Positions 26,448 through 35,721 of a stretch of DNA of 64,000 bases are shown in pieces (position 1 is the first letter of the stretch; the number at the start of each line of letters is the position of its first letter). The stretch spans positions 124,001 to 188,000 of the forward strand of contig NZ_JAGHRJ010000005.1 of NCBI RefSeq assembly GCF_017743865.1, read 5' to 3'. The notes under the pieces were generated by a model that saw nothing but the letters and a program-made list of their open reading frames with translations, did not search any database and was not told where the DNA came from. A program made the position numbers and the translations under genes. The stretch is from Labrenzia sp. R4_2 (GTDB taxonomy: Bacteria > Pseudomonadota > Alphaproteobacteria > Rhizobiales > Stappiaceae).

Positions 26448-27592
26448 GGGCTCAGTTTTTCCTTCAAGAACTCTGACACCAGATAGGGATCAACACCCTT
26501 TTCGACAAAGGCTTCCCCGATTCCCCTCGTCAAAACAAAGGTCAGAGCACCCCGGCTCACCTTTTTGTCCTGCGCAATCAGATCCATGAACACCTCGACA
26601 CCGGGCAGTTGCCCTGGAATATCGGTGATCCGGATCGGTAGTCCTACATCTGTCAGGTGTTTCTCAACCCGGCCAACAGTGTCTGCTCCAATGAGGCCGA
26701 GTTTTTCGGAAAACTCATGCGCCAGCATCATGCCAATCGCAACGCCTTCACCGTGCACAAGACGCTCGGTCTCATATGACACCGCGCCCTCCAGCGCATG
26801 ACCGAATGTATGGCCGAGATTCAGAAGCGCCCGGCGACCCGATTCCAGTTCATCGGCGGCAACAACATCGGCCTTTGCCTGGCAGGACCGCGCAACGGCC
26901 TCGTCCCGCTCTTGCCCACCTGCAAAGATGCCCTGCCAGTTGGTTTCCAGCCACGCAAAGAAATCAGCATCACCGAGAAGACCATACTTCGCGACTTCAG
27001 CGTAACCGGCCCGGAAATCGCGCGGGGTGAGCGTGTCCAGAATCGCGGTATCGGCCAATACGAGCGCCGGCTGATGAAACGCGCCAATCAGGTTCTTGCC
27101 ATGGCGTGAGTTGATCCCGGTTTTTCCGCCAACGGAACTGTCGACTTGCGCCAGCAAGGACGTTGGCACCTGGATGAAGGCCATGCCCCGGCGCACCGCA
27201 GATGCCACAAAGCCCGTCAAATCGCCAACCACACCGCCGCCCAGCGCAACGATTGCGTCGTTGCGTTCGAGCCGCACGTTCAGCACCTCGTCGCACAAGC
27301 GCTCAAACTGCGAAAAGCACTTGGTGCTCTCACCGGCAGGTACCGTGATCGGCGTGAAGTCAATCCCGGCCTTCTGCAGACTGGCACCGAAAGCTTCAAG
27401 GTGAAGTCTTGCGACATTTTCATCCACAATCACCGCCAGCCGGGCGCCCGGCAGAACCGCGGCAATTTCCGCGCCCGCAGTTTCCAGAACATTCCGTCCG
27501 ATGCGGATATCGTAACTGCGCGCCCCGAGGTCGACGCGAACGGTTTGCATTGCTTGCGACGTGATGGCGTCAGTGGCATCCAGATTTGCCAT
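26444..27592 (-). CDS. aroB: 3-dehydroquinate synthase
   Basis: Second enzyme of the shikimate pathway; turns DAHP into 3-dehydroquinate with NAD and a divalent metal. Visible blocks are IVDENVARLH, AGESTKCFSQFERL, ALGGGVVGDLTGFVAS, FIQVPTSLLAQVDSSVGGKTGIN and the metal ligands in LNLGHTFGHALE and LVHGEGVAIGM. I use ATG 27592; the ATG at 27550 (MQTVRVDLG) is equally possible, since the first fourteen residues are not conserved. It lies downstream of aroK and overlaps the CorC-like gene by four bases. Confidence 0.96.
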   Translation of the reverse strand: MANLDATDAITSQAMQTVRVDLGARSYDIRIGRNVLETAGAEIAAVLPGARLAVIVDENVARLHLEAFGASLQKAGIDFTPITVPAGESTKCFSQFERLCDEVLNVRLERNDAIVALGGGVVGDLTGFVASAVRRGMAFIQVPTSLLAQVDSSVGGKTGINSRHGKNLIGAFHQPALVLADTAILDTLTPRDFRAGYAEVAKYGLLGDADFFAWLETNWQGIFAGGQERDEAVARSCQAKADVVAADELESGRRALLNLGHTFGHALEGAVSYETERLVHGEGVAIGMMLAHEFSEKLGLIGADTVGRVEKHLTDVGLPIRITDIPGQLPGVEVFMDLIAQDKKVSRGALTFVLTRGIGEAFVEKGVDPYLVSEFLKEKLSP

Positions 27593-27635
27593 TTGCTTGG
27601 GTTCCAAACTGCAATGGTTGTCAGGAAAGGCTCAG

Positions 27636-28253
27636 TCAGCCTTGTCCATAAAGGTGGTCTGCGAGGGTCAGGACAATCTGGTCAACCACGGCCTCGTGGG
27701 GCACGTCTTTCGAGGTCACCGTCAGCTGAGCCCGCGCATAGACCGGTTCGCGTTCGGCCATCAGCTTGCGCATGGTGCCTTCCGGATCCGGATTGCGCAG
27801 AAGCGGACGTGTTGAACGGCGGCGCACCCGCGCCATGACAGTCTCAAAATCAACCTTCAGCCAAATCGACAAGCCATTCGTTTCAATTTCCGAGCGGGTC
27901 GCGTCGCTCATGAAAGCACCGCCTCCGGTGGCCAGCACTTGCGGGCCTTCTTGGAGAAGCCGGGCAATCACACGCTCTTCACCACTGCGAAAATAAGGTT
28001 CGCCGTGTTCTGCAAAGATTTCCGAAACGGTCATATTTGCAGCGCGTTCAATCTCGCTGTCAGCGTCCACAAACTCCAGGCCGAGCCTTTGAGCAAGGCG
28101 CTTGCCCACCGTTGATTTGCCGCATCCCATGATACCGACCAATACAATCGACCGTTTGCCAAGCGCAGCAACAAGGTGCTTCAGATCAACCGTGTCTGCC
28201 CCCCTGCCATCGGCAGGGTTTGGCGAGATCTGGGTGTTTTCGTGTTTCTTCAT
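27636..28253 (-). CDS. aroK: Shikimate kinase
   Basis: Phosphorylates shikimate at the 3-OH with ATP. The 205-residue protein has a 35-residue extension before the conserved core, then Walker A GIMGCGKSTVGKRLA, the shikimate-binding FVDADSEIERAA, FRSGEERV, LATGGGAFMS and the lid RRRSTRPLL. It is first in the aroK-aroB-CorC-like operon, divergent from the small membrane gene and xerD. Confidence 0.95.
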   Translation of the reverse strand: MKKHENTQISPNPADGRGADTVDLKHLVAALGKRSIVLVGIMGCGKSTVGKRLAQRLGLEFVDADSEIERAANMTVSEIFAEHGEPYFRSGEERVIARLLQEGPQVLATGGGAFMSDATRSEIETNGLSIWLKVDFETVMARVRRRSTRPLLRNPDPEGTMRKLMAEREPVYARAQLTVTSKDVPHEAVVDQIVLTLADHLYGQG

Positions 28254-28396
28254 GGCGGCGTTTTACCATATTCGCGGCAAAACGCACGAGGGCACAGCCG
28301 GAAACATCAACGCTTGCACTCTGCAGCGAACTTGCAACAGACAACAGCTTGGGGAACCATTCAAAGAAGTCTGATTCGACACCAACGGAGACCACC

Positions 28397-28540
28397 GTGC
28401 CAACGCTCACACGCCTCTTGATCGTGCTTCTTATCTTGGGCGCACTCGGCTACGGCGCGGTCTATTCACTCGCGACATTCGTGGAGCCACGCGAACGCGA
28501 AATTACTGTGCGGGTCAAGAAAGATGGATTTGGCCGCTGA
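28397..28540 (+). CDS. Small single-helix membrane protein upstream of xerD
   Basis: A 47-residue protein starting at GTG 28397, with GGAG (28387-28390) in the right place. It has one transmembrane helix at about residues 5-28 followed by [20 protein letters not shown]. Its TGA overlaps the xerD ATG as TGATG, so xerD translation is probably coupled to it. It is conserved in Rhizobiales as I recall, but I know no function. It is easily missed because of the GTG start and small size. Confidence 0.7.
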   Translation: MPTLTRLLIVLLILGALGYGAVYSLATFVEPREREITVRVKKDGFGR

Positions 28541-29463
28541 TGGCAACCGGGTTTGATCTGGAAAACTTCCTGGAAATGCTCGCCGCGGAACGCGGCGCGG
28601 CGGAAAACACGCTGGCAGGCTATCGGCGGGACCTGGAAGACTTTTCCGATTTTTTAGGCCGGACAAAATTGGCTGAGGCAAATTCGGATCACATCTCGGG
28701 ATACATGAGTGACCTCACCCGCCGCGGATTCGCGGAAACGTCCCAAGCACGGCGGCTGTCGGCCCTCAAGCAGTTCTACAAGTTTCTGTATTCGGAGGGT
28801 AGCCGCAAGGACGATCCAACCCGAACCTTATCGGCGCCAAAGAAACGTGGCAGCCTGCCAAAAGTCCTTTCCATGGACGACGTCGATCGCTTGATCGAAA
28901 CGGCACGTCTGCAAACAGAAGTTTCTCATAAATCAAAAGCAGCCGCCTTGCGCGCGCAGCGCATGTACACGCTCATCGAGGTGCTTTATGCGACCGGGCT
29001 CCGGGTCTCCGAGCTGGTAGCTTTGCCGGTCACCGCCGCCTTGAGAGACGCACGGCTGATTGAGATCAAGGGCAAGGGCGGCAAGGAGCGCCTCGTTCCT
29101 TTGTCTCATGCCGCACAGTCTGCCATGAAGATGTATGTCGGGCTGCGTTCGGCGGAAGGCGCTTATGAAAACAGTCCGTGGCTGTTCCCCTCTCATGGTG
29201 GAAGCGGGCATTTGACGCGTCAACACTTCGGCCGGGACCTCAAAGACCTCGCGGCCGCGGCAGGATTGGATTCGTCGATAGTCTCCCCGCACGTCTTGCG
29301 GCATGCCTTTGCATCGCATCTCTTGCAAAACGGTGCGGACCTGCGCGTGGTCCAGCAACTTCTTGGCCACGCGGACATTTCCACCACACAAATATATACC
29401 CATGTGCTGGATGAGCGGCTGCGGGAACTGGTTGAAACGGCCCATCCGCTTGCCCGGAAATAG
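28540..29463 (+). CDS. xerD: Tyrosine recombinase XerD
   Basis: Resolves chromosome dimers at dif with XerC. 307 residues: the N-terminal SAM-like core-binding domain spans residues 1-90, the catalytic domain follows. Catalytic residues are visible as R155 (ATGLRVSEL), K179 ([11 protein letters not shown]), H251 and R254 ([12 protein letters not shown]), H277 ([11 protein letters not shown]) and Y286 (IYTHV). All six are present, so the enzyme should be active. Start codon overlaps the small membrane gene. No integrase-like mobile context surrounds it, which favours the housekeeping XerD over a phage integrase. Confidence 0.95.
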   Translation: MATGFDLENFLEMLAAERGAAENTLAGYRRDLEDFSDFLGRTKLAEANSDHISGYMSDLTRRGFAETSQARRLSALKQFYKFLYSEGSRKDDPTRTLSAPKKRGSLPKVLSMDDVDRLIETARLQTEVSHKSKAAALRAQRMYTLIEVLYATGLRVSELVALPVTAALRDARLIEIKGKGGKERLVPLSHAAQSAMKMYVGLRSAEGAYENSPWLFPSHGGSGHLTRQHFGRDLKDLAAAAGLDSSIVSPHVLRHAFASHLLQNGADLRVVQQLLGHADISTTQIYTHVLDERLRELVETAHPLARK

Positions 29464-29542
29464 GCCGCAAATCCTCTGTTGCGCCGCAGCAAAGCAACAC
29501 CTACACTCCGCTGCCTAAAATTTTAGCACCGGACTTGGAAAT

Positions 29543-31174
29543 ATGCTGCAGCCCGCCAGCACTTACGACACGCTCACACAGAGTTTTACATGGCCTGAGC
29601 CGGCGACGTACAACATGGCTTCGGTTGTCAGCGATCAATGGGCAGCCGCAACACCGGACCGGCTGGCGATCCGGCGTGTGTTTGATGACGGGCAGATCGA
29701 GGACTGGAGCCACCTGGAACTGAACAGGGCCGCGAACCGGTTTGCGAACGCCTTACAGGCACTCGGAGTAAAGCCCGGAGACCGGGTCGCCTTGCTCTTA
29801 CCGCAAATCCCGCAAACCGCCATTGCGCATCTGGCGATTTACAAGATAGGTGCAATTGCGGTTCCATTGGCCGCCCTGTTCGGCTTGGAAGCCCTCAGCT
29901 ACCGGCTGTCTGATTCCGGCGCGAAAGCTTTGGTGACAGACACCGCAGGCCTTGCCAAGCTGAGCGAGGTCCGGGACCAACTTCCGGGTTTGGAGTTGGT
30001 CATCTCCGTTGTTGGAACCGAGCAAGGCGTTGAAGCATTTTCTGAGTTGCAGGAGCGCGCTTCAGACACATTTCAGACAGTCCAGACTGGCCCGAACGAT
30101 CCGGCTTTGATGATCTACACATCCGGCACTACGGGCCAGCCCAAGGGCGTACTTCATGGTCACCGTGTGCTGATGGGACACATGCCGGGGATCGAACTCT
30201 CGCAAAACTTCCTTGGACAACCGGACGACCTTTTCTGGACACCAGCCGATTGGGCTTGGGCGGGCGGTCTGCTGAACGCTCTTTTTCCGGCGCTGTCGCT
30301 CGGGGTTCCAGTTGTCTGCCACGCTTCACGAAAGTTCGATCCGGAATTCGCATTCCGGCTTTTGGAGCAGCAGAAGATCCGCAATGCGTTCATTCCACCA
30401 ACCGCATTGCGCATGCTGCGGGCCATCGAGAACCCGGCCAGCCGGTTCAAGTTGAACTGGCGCAGTGTCGGTTCAGCCGGAGAATCGCTCGGCAAGGAAA
30501 CCTACGATTGGTTCGCAGATGAATTCGGTTTCAAGGTCAACGAGTTCTATGGTCAAACCGAATGTAACGCAGTCCTCGGCTCCAGCGCGGCCCTGGGCAT
30601 CACCCGGTCCGGCGCGATCGGCAAGGCAACGCCCGGCCATGACGTTGCGATCATTGACGATGCCGGAAATCCTCTTCCCGCAGAAACGCTCGGTCAGATC
30701 GCCGTAAAACGTCCGGATCCTGTAATGTTCCTTGAGTACTGGAACAAACCGGAGGCGACGAAGGACAAGTTTATCGGCGACTGGATGATTACTGGGGACC
30801 AAGGGGTGATGGATGAGGACGGGTATGTTCATTTCGTCGGCCGCGACGATGACCTCATCACCTCCGCCAGTTACCGGATCGGTCCAGGGGAAATCGAAGA
30901 CTGCCTGATCAAACATCCGGCCGTTGCGCTGGCCGCAGCGGTAGGAAAACCGGACCCGCTGCGCACCGAAATCGTCAAAGCCTATGTGGTTCTGAAAACC
31001 GGGGAACAGCCGACACTCGCACTGGAAGACAGCATTCGCTCGTTCGTTCGGGATCGCTTGTCCGCACACGAATACCCTCGTGAAATTGGCTTTGTCGACT
31101 CCCTGCCCATGACCACGACAGGCAAGGTCATTCGCAGAATTCTGCGCAATCAGGCCCGCGAAGAAGTCGCATAA
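29543..31174 (+). CDS. AMP-forming acyl-CoA synthetase
   Basis: 543 residues of the ANL superfamily: activates a carboxylic acid as acyl-AMP, then forms the CoA thioester. Motifs are the P-loop YTSGTTGQPKGVLHG (about residues 191-205), the A5 block EFYGQTECN, A7 MITGDQGVMDEDGYVHFVGRDDD, hinge YRIGPGEIE, and the C-terminal TGKVIRR Lys. The acid-binding pocket suggests a short or medium chain acid, as in acetyl/propionyl-type or medium-chain ligases, but this is not decisive. It stands alone after xerD. Confidence 0.9.
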   Translation: MLQPASTYDTLTQSFTWPEPATYNMASVVSDQWAAATPDRLAIRRVFDDGQIEDWSHLELNRAANRFANALQALGVKPGDRVALLLPQIPQTAIAHLAIYKIGAIAVPLAALFGLEALSYRLSDSGAKALVTDTAGLAKLSEVRDQLPGLELVISVVGTEQGVEAFSELQERASDTFQTVQTGPNDPALMIYTSGTTGQPKGVLHGHRVLMGHMPGIELSQNFLGQPDDLFWTPADWAWAGGLLNALFPALSLGVPVVCHASRKFDPEFAFRLLEQQKIRNAFIPPTALRMLRAIENPASRFKLNWRSVGSAGESLGKETYDWFADEFGFKVNEFYGQTECNAVLGSSAALGITRSGAIGKATPGHDVAIIDDAGNPLPAETLGQIAVKRPDPVMFLEYWNKPEATKDKFIGDWMITGDQGVMDEDGYVHFVGRDDDLITSASYRIGPGEIEDCLIKHPAVALAAAVGKPDPLRTEIVKAYVVLKTGEQPTLALEDSIRSFVRDRLSAHEYPREIGFVDSLPMTTTGKVIRRILRNQAREEVA

Positions 31175-31199
31175 AGTGGCGTCTCTTTAATCCGGACGG

Positions 31200-31868
31200 T
31201 CAGGCAGCCAGCAAGGCGGAGAGATCCGCATGGCTGTCCACCACCTTGTGCGCGCCCGCACTTTTAAGCTGCTCCGCGTGACCATCATGACTGTGGCCAC
31301 CACCGACAAATCCCCAGACGGTCATCCCGGCGGCAAGGCCGGCCAGAACACCATTGGAACTGTCCTCGATCACCAGACAGTTTGCCGGTGCAACACCCAG
31401 TTTTTCAGCCGCGAACACAAACAAGTCCGGTGCCGGTTTGCCGTTTGTCACTTGTTCGCCGGAATAGATATGGGGCGCAAAATAGTCGTGGAGGCCGGTG
31501 TGCTGAAGCTTATGGATCAGACGGTGGAGGCGCGACGATGAAGCAACCGCTCGCGGACCGTTATGCGCTTCGAGCAAGGCCTTGATTCCGGCGATTTCTG
31601 CGAGTTCGGATTTGATCCGCTCCAAGGTGGCGGCATCGAGTTCCGGGCCAAACGTTTCGGGCAGAGGCCCTTTGCCTAATGCTTGGTGATCATCATCCAG
31701 CCTGGCCCAGAAATCGGCACTCCCAAGCCCCTGAAAACGGTTCATGTAGTCTTCCAGGCTATAATTCAGGCCAATCCGGGCGAGATGTTCACGCTCCACC
31801 TCAACATAGATTTTCTCAGAATCGACCAGAACGCCGTCGCAGTCGAAGAGGATCGCCTCAAAAGTCAT
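31200..31868 (-). CDS. HAD-superfamily phosphatase, phosphoglycolate-phosphatase/beta-PGM type
   Basis: 222 residues. Motif I is FDCDGVLVDSE (D9 nucleophile, D11), motif II AVASSSRLHRL, then GKPAPDLFVFAAEKLG and the acidic motif IEDSSNGVLAG. An alpha-helical cap sits between motifs I and II. This is subfamily IA (CbbY/PGMB-like) with small phosphorylated substrates, often sugar phosphates. It lies 15 bases downstream of the UgpE-like permease gene on the same strand, so the pair may form one transcript. Confidence 0.88.
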   Translation of the reverse strand: MTFEAILFDCDGVLVDSEKIYVEVEREHLARIGLNYSLEDYMNRFQGLGSADFWARLDDDHQALGKGPLPETFGPELDAATLERIKSELAEIAGIKALLEAHNGPRAVASSSRLHRLIHKLQHTGLHDYFAPHIYSGEQVTNGKPAPDLFVFAAEKLGVAPANCLVIEDSSNGVLAGLAAGMTVWGFVGGGHSHDGHAEQLKSAGAHKVVDSHADLSALLAA

Positions 31869-31883
31869 GTCATTCCGTATTTG

Positions 31884-32732
31884 TTAGTGTGAGCCGTCGA
31901 AGAGACCTTTAACCACCTGTCTTTGAAACAAGATGACAAGGATGGCTGGAGGCAAAACGGCGACGACCGCGAGCATGACCCCGGACAGGCTGTTCTGTCC
32001 GAAAAACTGCATTCCCCTGACAACTGTGTAGGACGCTTCATCGGATGTGATCATGACCGGCCAGAGGTACTGGTTCCAGCCTGTGACGAAAAGCACCAGA
32101 AACAACGCAGATGCTGTGGGCAGGCACAAGGGCGCAAGGATATCGGCCAGGAACCGCAATGGCCCGGCCCCGTCCAGCCGTGCGGATTCCTGGAGCGTGT
32201 CGGGAACCGTCATCAGGAATTGCCGGAAAAACAGCGTGCCAAGTCCGGACGCGGCGAGCGGTAGGATCAGTCCGGCGTGCGTGTTGACGAGCCCAAGATC
32301 GGCGGCAACGGCGTAGGTTGCAAGAAACCGGGATTCCAGCGGAAGCATCAAGGTCAAGAGCAGAAGCCAGAAGATAAACGTCGCAAACCGGACCCTGAAA
32401 TAGAGAAGCGCAAAGGCAGCCAGAAGCGAGACCACGGTTTTCAATGCAGCAAATCCAGCCCCGAAAACAAAGGAGTTCCAGAGCATCAAGGCAGCGGTCA
32501 CATCGCCGGAAAAGCCTGCGCTTGTTGTGAGAAACGCGGTGTAGTTCTCAAGACCATGCGCCCCAATATCCAGGCGCGGTGCGATCCGCGTGCCAGGCGG
32601 ATGCGTGGTTGCTGCAAACAAGGCGTAAACCGGCAAGCTCATGAACAAAGCACCGGCAATCAGAATGATATGGTCAACAAATTGAGCGCGAAAACGCCGC
32701 CAGGATGGCATCAGGAGTGTTCCGGAAAACAA
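31884..32732 (-). CDS. Carbohydrate/glycerol-phosphate ABC transporter permease, UgpE/MalG type (orphan)
   Basis: 282 residues with six predicted helices. The cytoplasmic EAA loop is clear: ESARLDGAGPLRFLADILAPLCLP. The C-terminal part, LFVTGWNQYLWPVMI and QRQVVKGLFDGS, is typical of UgpE-like permeases in the MalG class. Such permeases need a second permease, an ATPase and a binding protein, but none lies next to it: the neighbours are a HAD phosphatase and a metal exporter. It may pair with components elsewhere, or be the remainder of an operon. The reading frame looks intact. Confidence 0.85.
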   Translation of the reverse strand: MFSGTLLMPSWRRFRAQFVDHIILIAGALFMSLPVYALFAATTHPPGTRIAPRLDIGAHGLENYTAFLTTSAGFSGDVTAALMLWNSFVFGAGFAALKTVVSLLAAFALLYFRVRFATFIFWLLLLTLMLPLESRFLATYAVAADLGLVNTHAGLILPLAASGLGTLFFRQFLMTVPDTLQESARLDGAGPLRFLADILAPLCLPTASALFLVLFVTGWNQYLWPVMITSDEASYTVVRGMQFFGQNSLSGVMLAVVAVLPPAILVILFQRQVVKGLFDGSH

Positions 32733-32777
32733 GAAAGAGCGCGGAGAGTAGACCCATTCGCAGCGAATTGAAAAGGC

Positions 32778-33671
32778 TTAGAGCACGACAATACCCGAAT
32801 GCTTCGCCTTGTGTTCCGGCTCCACGTGTATGGTAATCCGGGCACCTGGAACATCCTCACTGATGGCTGCCTCGATCCGGTCGCAGATCTCATGGGCTGC
32901 TTCAACGGTCATGGAGCCGGAAACCACGAGATGAAAATCAATGAAGGTTGTCTTTCCGGCGATTCGCGTTCGTAGGTCATGCGCTTCCAGCGCGCCTTCG
33001 CCTTGCTCGGAAATCTGCAGCCGGATCTTTTCAAGAACATCGGCTGAAGCTGCCTCATCCATAAGGCCACCGACAGATTCTTTCACCAATCCCCAACCAG
33101 ACCACAAGACTGTGAGGCCAACCAATATCGCCAAGACCGAGTCCAGGATCGTCCAACCGGTCAAAAGAACGAGAACCACGCCAATCAGAACACCAAGGGA
33201 ACTTACAACATCAGTGAAAAGGTGCTTGCCATCGGCGACAAGCGCCGGCGATCGGACCTTCCGGCCGACCCGCATCAGATAAGCCGCCCAGAGCCCATTG
33301 ATCAGTGCGGCCAGAACATTCAACCCGATGCCGAGCGGTGAAAAATCGGGACTGTCGCCGTGTACAAGGCCCATCCAGGCGGCCCTGAAGATCGACAAAG
33401 CGGCCAACACAATCATCACGCCAACAAGAACAGCGGCGAAATACTCTGCCTTGTCATGACCATAAGGATGGTTGCTGTCGGCAGGTTTGGAAGCGAACCA
33501 GACCGCTATGAGGGCTGCAAAGGACGAGGCTACATTGACGATTGTTTCCAGCGCGTCGGAGTAGAGCGCAACAGACCCGGTCAGCCAGTAGGCACCGAAT
33601 TTCAGGCCAAGGACCACAAGACCGATTGCAATGCTGAAAAAGGCAATACGGAGCTGCAAGCCAACCGCCAT
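32778..33671 (-). CDS. Cation diffusion facilitator family metal transporter
   Basis: 297 residues of the CDF family, exchanging Zn2+, Fe2+ or similar ions for protons. Six helices lie in the first 215 residues, with the metal-site sequences ALYSDALETIVN (helix 2) and the HLFTDVVSSLGVLIG (helix 5) motif. The C-terminal cytoplasmic domain has DLRTRIAGKTTFIDFHLVVSG. The usual HxxxD of zinc exporters at helix 2 is YSDALE here, as in FieF-like proteins. Specificity is not predicted. It precedes the orphan permease by 45 bases. Confidence 0.9.
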   Translation of the reverse strand: MAVGLQLRIAFFSIAIGLVVLGLKFGAYWLTGSVALYSDALETIVNVASSFAALIAVWFASKPADSNHPYGHDKAEYFAAVLVGVMIVLAALSIFRAAWMGLVHGDSPDFSPLGIGLNVLAALINGLWAAYLMRVGRKVRSPALVADGKHLFTDVVSSLGVLIGVVLVLLTGWTILDSVLAILVGLTVLWSGWGLVKESVGGLMDEAASADVLEKIRLQISEQGEGALEAHDLRTRIAGKTTFIDFHLVVSGSMTVEAAHEICDRIEAAISEDVPGARITIHVEPEHKAKHSGIVVL

Positions 33672-33929
33672 TAAGACCCCCTAAGGCCTCGCGGCCCGCT
33701 GGTTTTCTGAGCGCTGCAAGGCGTAACAGGTTTTGCCCTCAAGACAACCGGCAATCGGGACTATCAAGTGAAAACCGGGAACCTATGGCGTGTCATGTTT
33801 GATTGAATTCAGGCTGCTTCAGGTTTCCCGTACGAGACAAAGCCGCGTGGCACCGAAACCTGAATCCGTTTGAACGCGACGTGCTCTATAACCGATCAAT
33901 GCTCAAACAGCACTTGGCCTGATAGCCTT
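33672..33929. other. Intergenic region with no recognised gene
   Basis: Part of a 344-base gap between the CDF exporter (minus strand) and the DUF1223 gene. It should hold the CDF promoter. No gene, RNA or palindrome stands out apart from the terminator that follows. Confidence 0.4.
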
Positions 33930-33960
33930 TCAAAAACAATCCCCGGCTGTTGGCCGGGGT
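33930..33960 (-). terminator. Intrinsic terminator of the DUF1223 gene
   Basis: CCCCGGC (33941-33947) and GCCGGGG (33953-33959) close on TGTTG; on the minus strand the stem is followed by ATTGTTTTTG. It lies about 55 bases after the gene's stop. Confidence 0.75.
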
Positions 33961-34015
33961 GTTTTGGCGGGTTGGCGATTTCTCAGAACTTGTGCGGACC
34001 GGCTGGACGCAGCAC

Positions 34016-34789
34016 CTAAAAACCCTTCTTCCAATCCATCGCCGCAGCGCCAATGATCTGGCCGGGTCCCTCATTATCCTCAACCTGGATCAAAATGATG
34101 CACCGGGCGTCGCTGATCAGATTCAGCTTCGTTTTTGCCATGCGGAACGTCTCTTCGCCGCCCGACCACATGCCCATCGGCATGAGATCCCGAACGACGT
34201 TCACATAGGTGATTTCGCGGCCCGCATTTTCCCCGCGGCCAATGTCCACTGTCGCTTCATCCTGCACGCGCAGGAAATAGACAGTTGCCATTTTTGCACC
34301 CGCAGGCAACTCACCGCTGACCTTAGCCTCAACAGCCATGTCCGAGATTTTGAGCGTCACGTCGGTTGCAAGCGGCTCAGCGCGCTTCAAGGCAGCACGA
34401 ACATCCGCCTCGCGGCTTCCGACAACATGTTCTTCACCGTTGATCACCATCTGCGGAGTATAAACCGACCGGTCGCCGCGCTTTTGAGCGTACGCACGCT
34501 GGCGCTGCGAATGAACCGGGCTCGCAAGCGTGTCTTTCCATCCAAGGTAATCCCAATAATCGACCGGCAAAACCAGCGTCAGGATATCCCCCTCTTCCTG
34601 TACAAGCTGCTCAGCGAGCCGATCAGCTGGCGGGCAGGAAGAGCAGCCTTGGCTGGTGAAGAGCTCGACGACCTTCTGCGGCCCCGCGTTCGCAGCATTC
34701 GAGGAAATGCCCGCCGCAAATAATCCGCAAACAAAAATGAAACACGCTCGGACAGCGTGTCGTGCTGTCCGGGTATGGATGCCCACCAT
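34016..34789 (-). CDS. Secreted DUF1223 thioredoxin-like protein
   Basis: 257 residues from the chosen ATG. A signal peptide (ACFIFVCGLFAAGISSNAANA) is followed by a thioredoxin-like domain with VELFTSQGCSSCPPAD, carrying a CSSC pair, then VLPVDYWDYLGWKDTLASP and the QMVINGEEHVVGS segment. DUF1223 proteins are periplasmic and of unknown redox partner. The in-frame ATG at 34876 lies upstream of the signal and overlaps no conserved sequence. It sits next to the ccm cluster, where a periplasmic thiol protein would fit, but it is separated by about 140 bases. Confidence 0.85.
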   Translation of the reverse strand: MVGIHTRTARHAVRACFIFVCGLFAAGISSNAANAGPQKVVELFTSQGCSSCPPADRLAEQLVQEEGDILTLVLPVDYWDYLGWKDTLASPVHSQRQRAYAQKRGDRSVYTPQMVINGEEHVVGSREADVRAALKRAEPLATDVTLKISDMAVEAKVSGELPAGAKMATVYFLRVQDEATVDIGRGENAGREITYVNVVRDLMPMGMWSGGEETFRMAKTKLNLISDARCIILIQVEDNEGPGQIIGAAAMDWKKGF

Positions 34790-34932
34790 TGGCTCTTGTC
34801 CCGTAACTGTTTTCAGTAAGATAGGCAGGCACCTTGTAAAGAGCGAGTCACGTGGCGGTGATAGCGCGCGCAGCACTGGTTTTTCGCACGTTTGTGAAAA
34901 TTGAAAGACAGCCCGTGATCAGCGCGAGGGTT

Positions 34933-35538
34933 TCACCCCTCGGCCATAATCTTCCGCAGTTCCGGAAGGAAACCGGTCTCATAGCTTTGCGGATCGAGCG
35001 GGCCGATGAACTTGTAGCGGATGGTGCCGGTCTTATCGACAATGAAGGTTTCCGGAACGCCGTAGACACCCCAGTTGATGGCTGTCCGTCCGCTGTCATC
35101 GACGCCGATGCGGTCATAAGGGTTGCCGAGACTTCCAAGGAACCGGCGCGCGTTCGCGGCTTTATCCTTGTAGTTGATCCCCAGCAGCTGGAAGCCGTCG
35201 AGCTTCGCCAATTCTTCCAGGAGCGGGTGCTCCTGCCGGCACGGGCCGCACCAGGACGCAAAGATGTTCACGACGGAAACCTGACCGATCAGGTCTTCAC
35301 GCGAAAATCCGGGCATCGGAGCGCCGTTTTCAGACAAGCCCTCAAGCGGCTCCAAGGAAAACTCCGGCGCAGGTTTATTGATCAGCGCAGACGGGATCTT
35401 GCTCGGATCGTCTCCGAGCGTCAGCTGAAACAGGAACAGCCCGGCAAGCGCTGCAAAAACAATCAAGGGCAGCAGGACGAGAACAGGAAAGCCACGTTTT
35501 TTGGGCTCAGATCCCGAACCATTTTCAAGTGTGCTCAT
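34933..35538 (-). CDS. ccmG: Thiol:disulfide interchange protein CcmG/DsbE
   Basis: Periplasmic thioredoxin-like reductant that keeps apocytochrome c haem-binding cysteines reduced. 201 residues: one N-terminal membrane anchor at about residues 17-39, then FSLEPLEG and the active site WCGPC (W96, C97, C100) in NIFASWCGPC. The GVPETFIVDKTGTIRYKFIGPL region is the DsbE signature. Its ATG overlaps the ccmD stop as ATGA. Last of the ccm genes here. Confidence 0.95.
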   Translation of the reverse strand: MSTLENGSGSEPKKRGFPVLVLLPLIVFAALAGLFLFQLTLGDDPSKIPSALINKPAPEFSLEPLEGLSENGAPMPGFSREDLIGQVSVVNIFASWCGPCRQEHPLLEELAKLDGFQLLGINYKDKAANARRFLGSLGNPYDRIGVDDSGRTAINWGVYGVPETFIVDKTGTIRYKFIGPLDPQSYETGFLPELRKIMAEG

Positions 35539-35717
35539 GAGACCTGAGTGCTCCCGTCTTCCGGCCTTGCGCGTTTGATGCCTTGGTCAGCGAGGTCGTT
35601 CAGAGCTTTTTCCTGCGCGACCTTGTCCAATCGCACCCAGGCAATCAGGACCAGAACCGTTAATAGGCAAAGGCCATAAGAAGCGAGGATAAATCCGGCG
35701 TGTGGTCCAAGATCCAT
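35535..35717 (-). CDS. ccmD: Heme exporter protein CcmD
   Basis: A 60-residue protein with one helix (about residues 8-28) and a short charged tail, matching CcmD, which releases holo-CcmE from CcmABC. I take the ATG at 35717, so that the start lies five bases after the end of ccmC; the frame stays open further upstream inside ccmC. It overlaps ccmG by four bases. Sequence conservation in this family is low; position supports the call. Confidence 0.85.
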   Translation of the reverse strand: MDLGPHAGFILASYGLCLLTVLVLIAWVRLDKVAQEKALNDLADQGIKRARPEDGSTQVS

Positions 35718-35721
35718 GACG

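Noticed and set aside
28540-29463. Reading xerD as a phage or island integrase
   Set aside because: It has XerD length and motifs, sits in a conserved core block with aroK/aroB, and no attachment repeats or cargo genes flank it.
33886-34083. 65-codon frame next to the DUF1223 gene
   Set aside because: Runs through the terminator hairpin and overlaps the 3' end of the DUF1223 gene.
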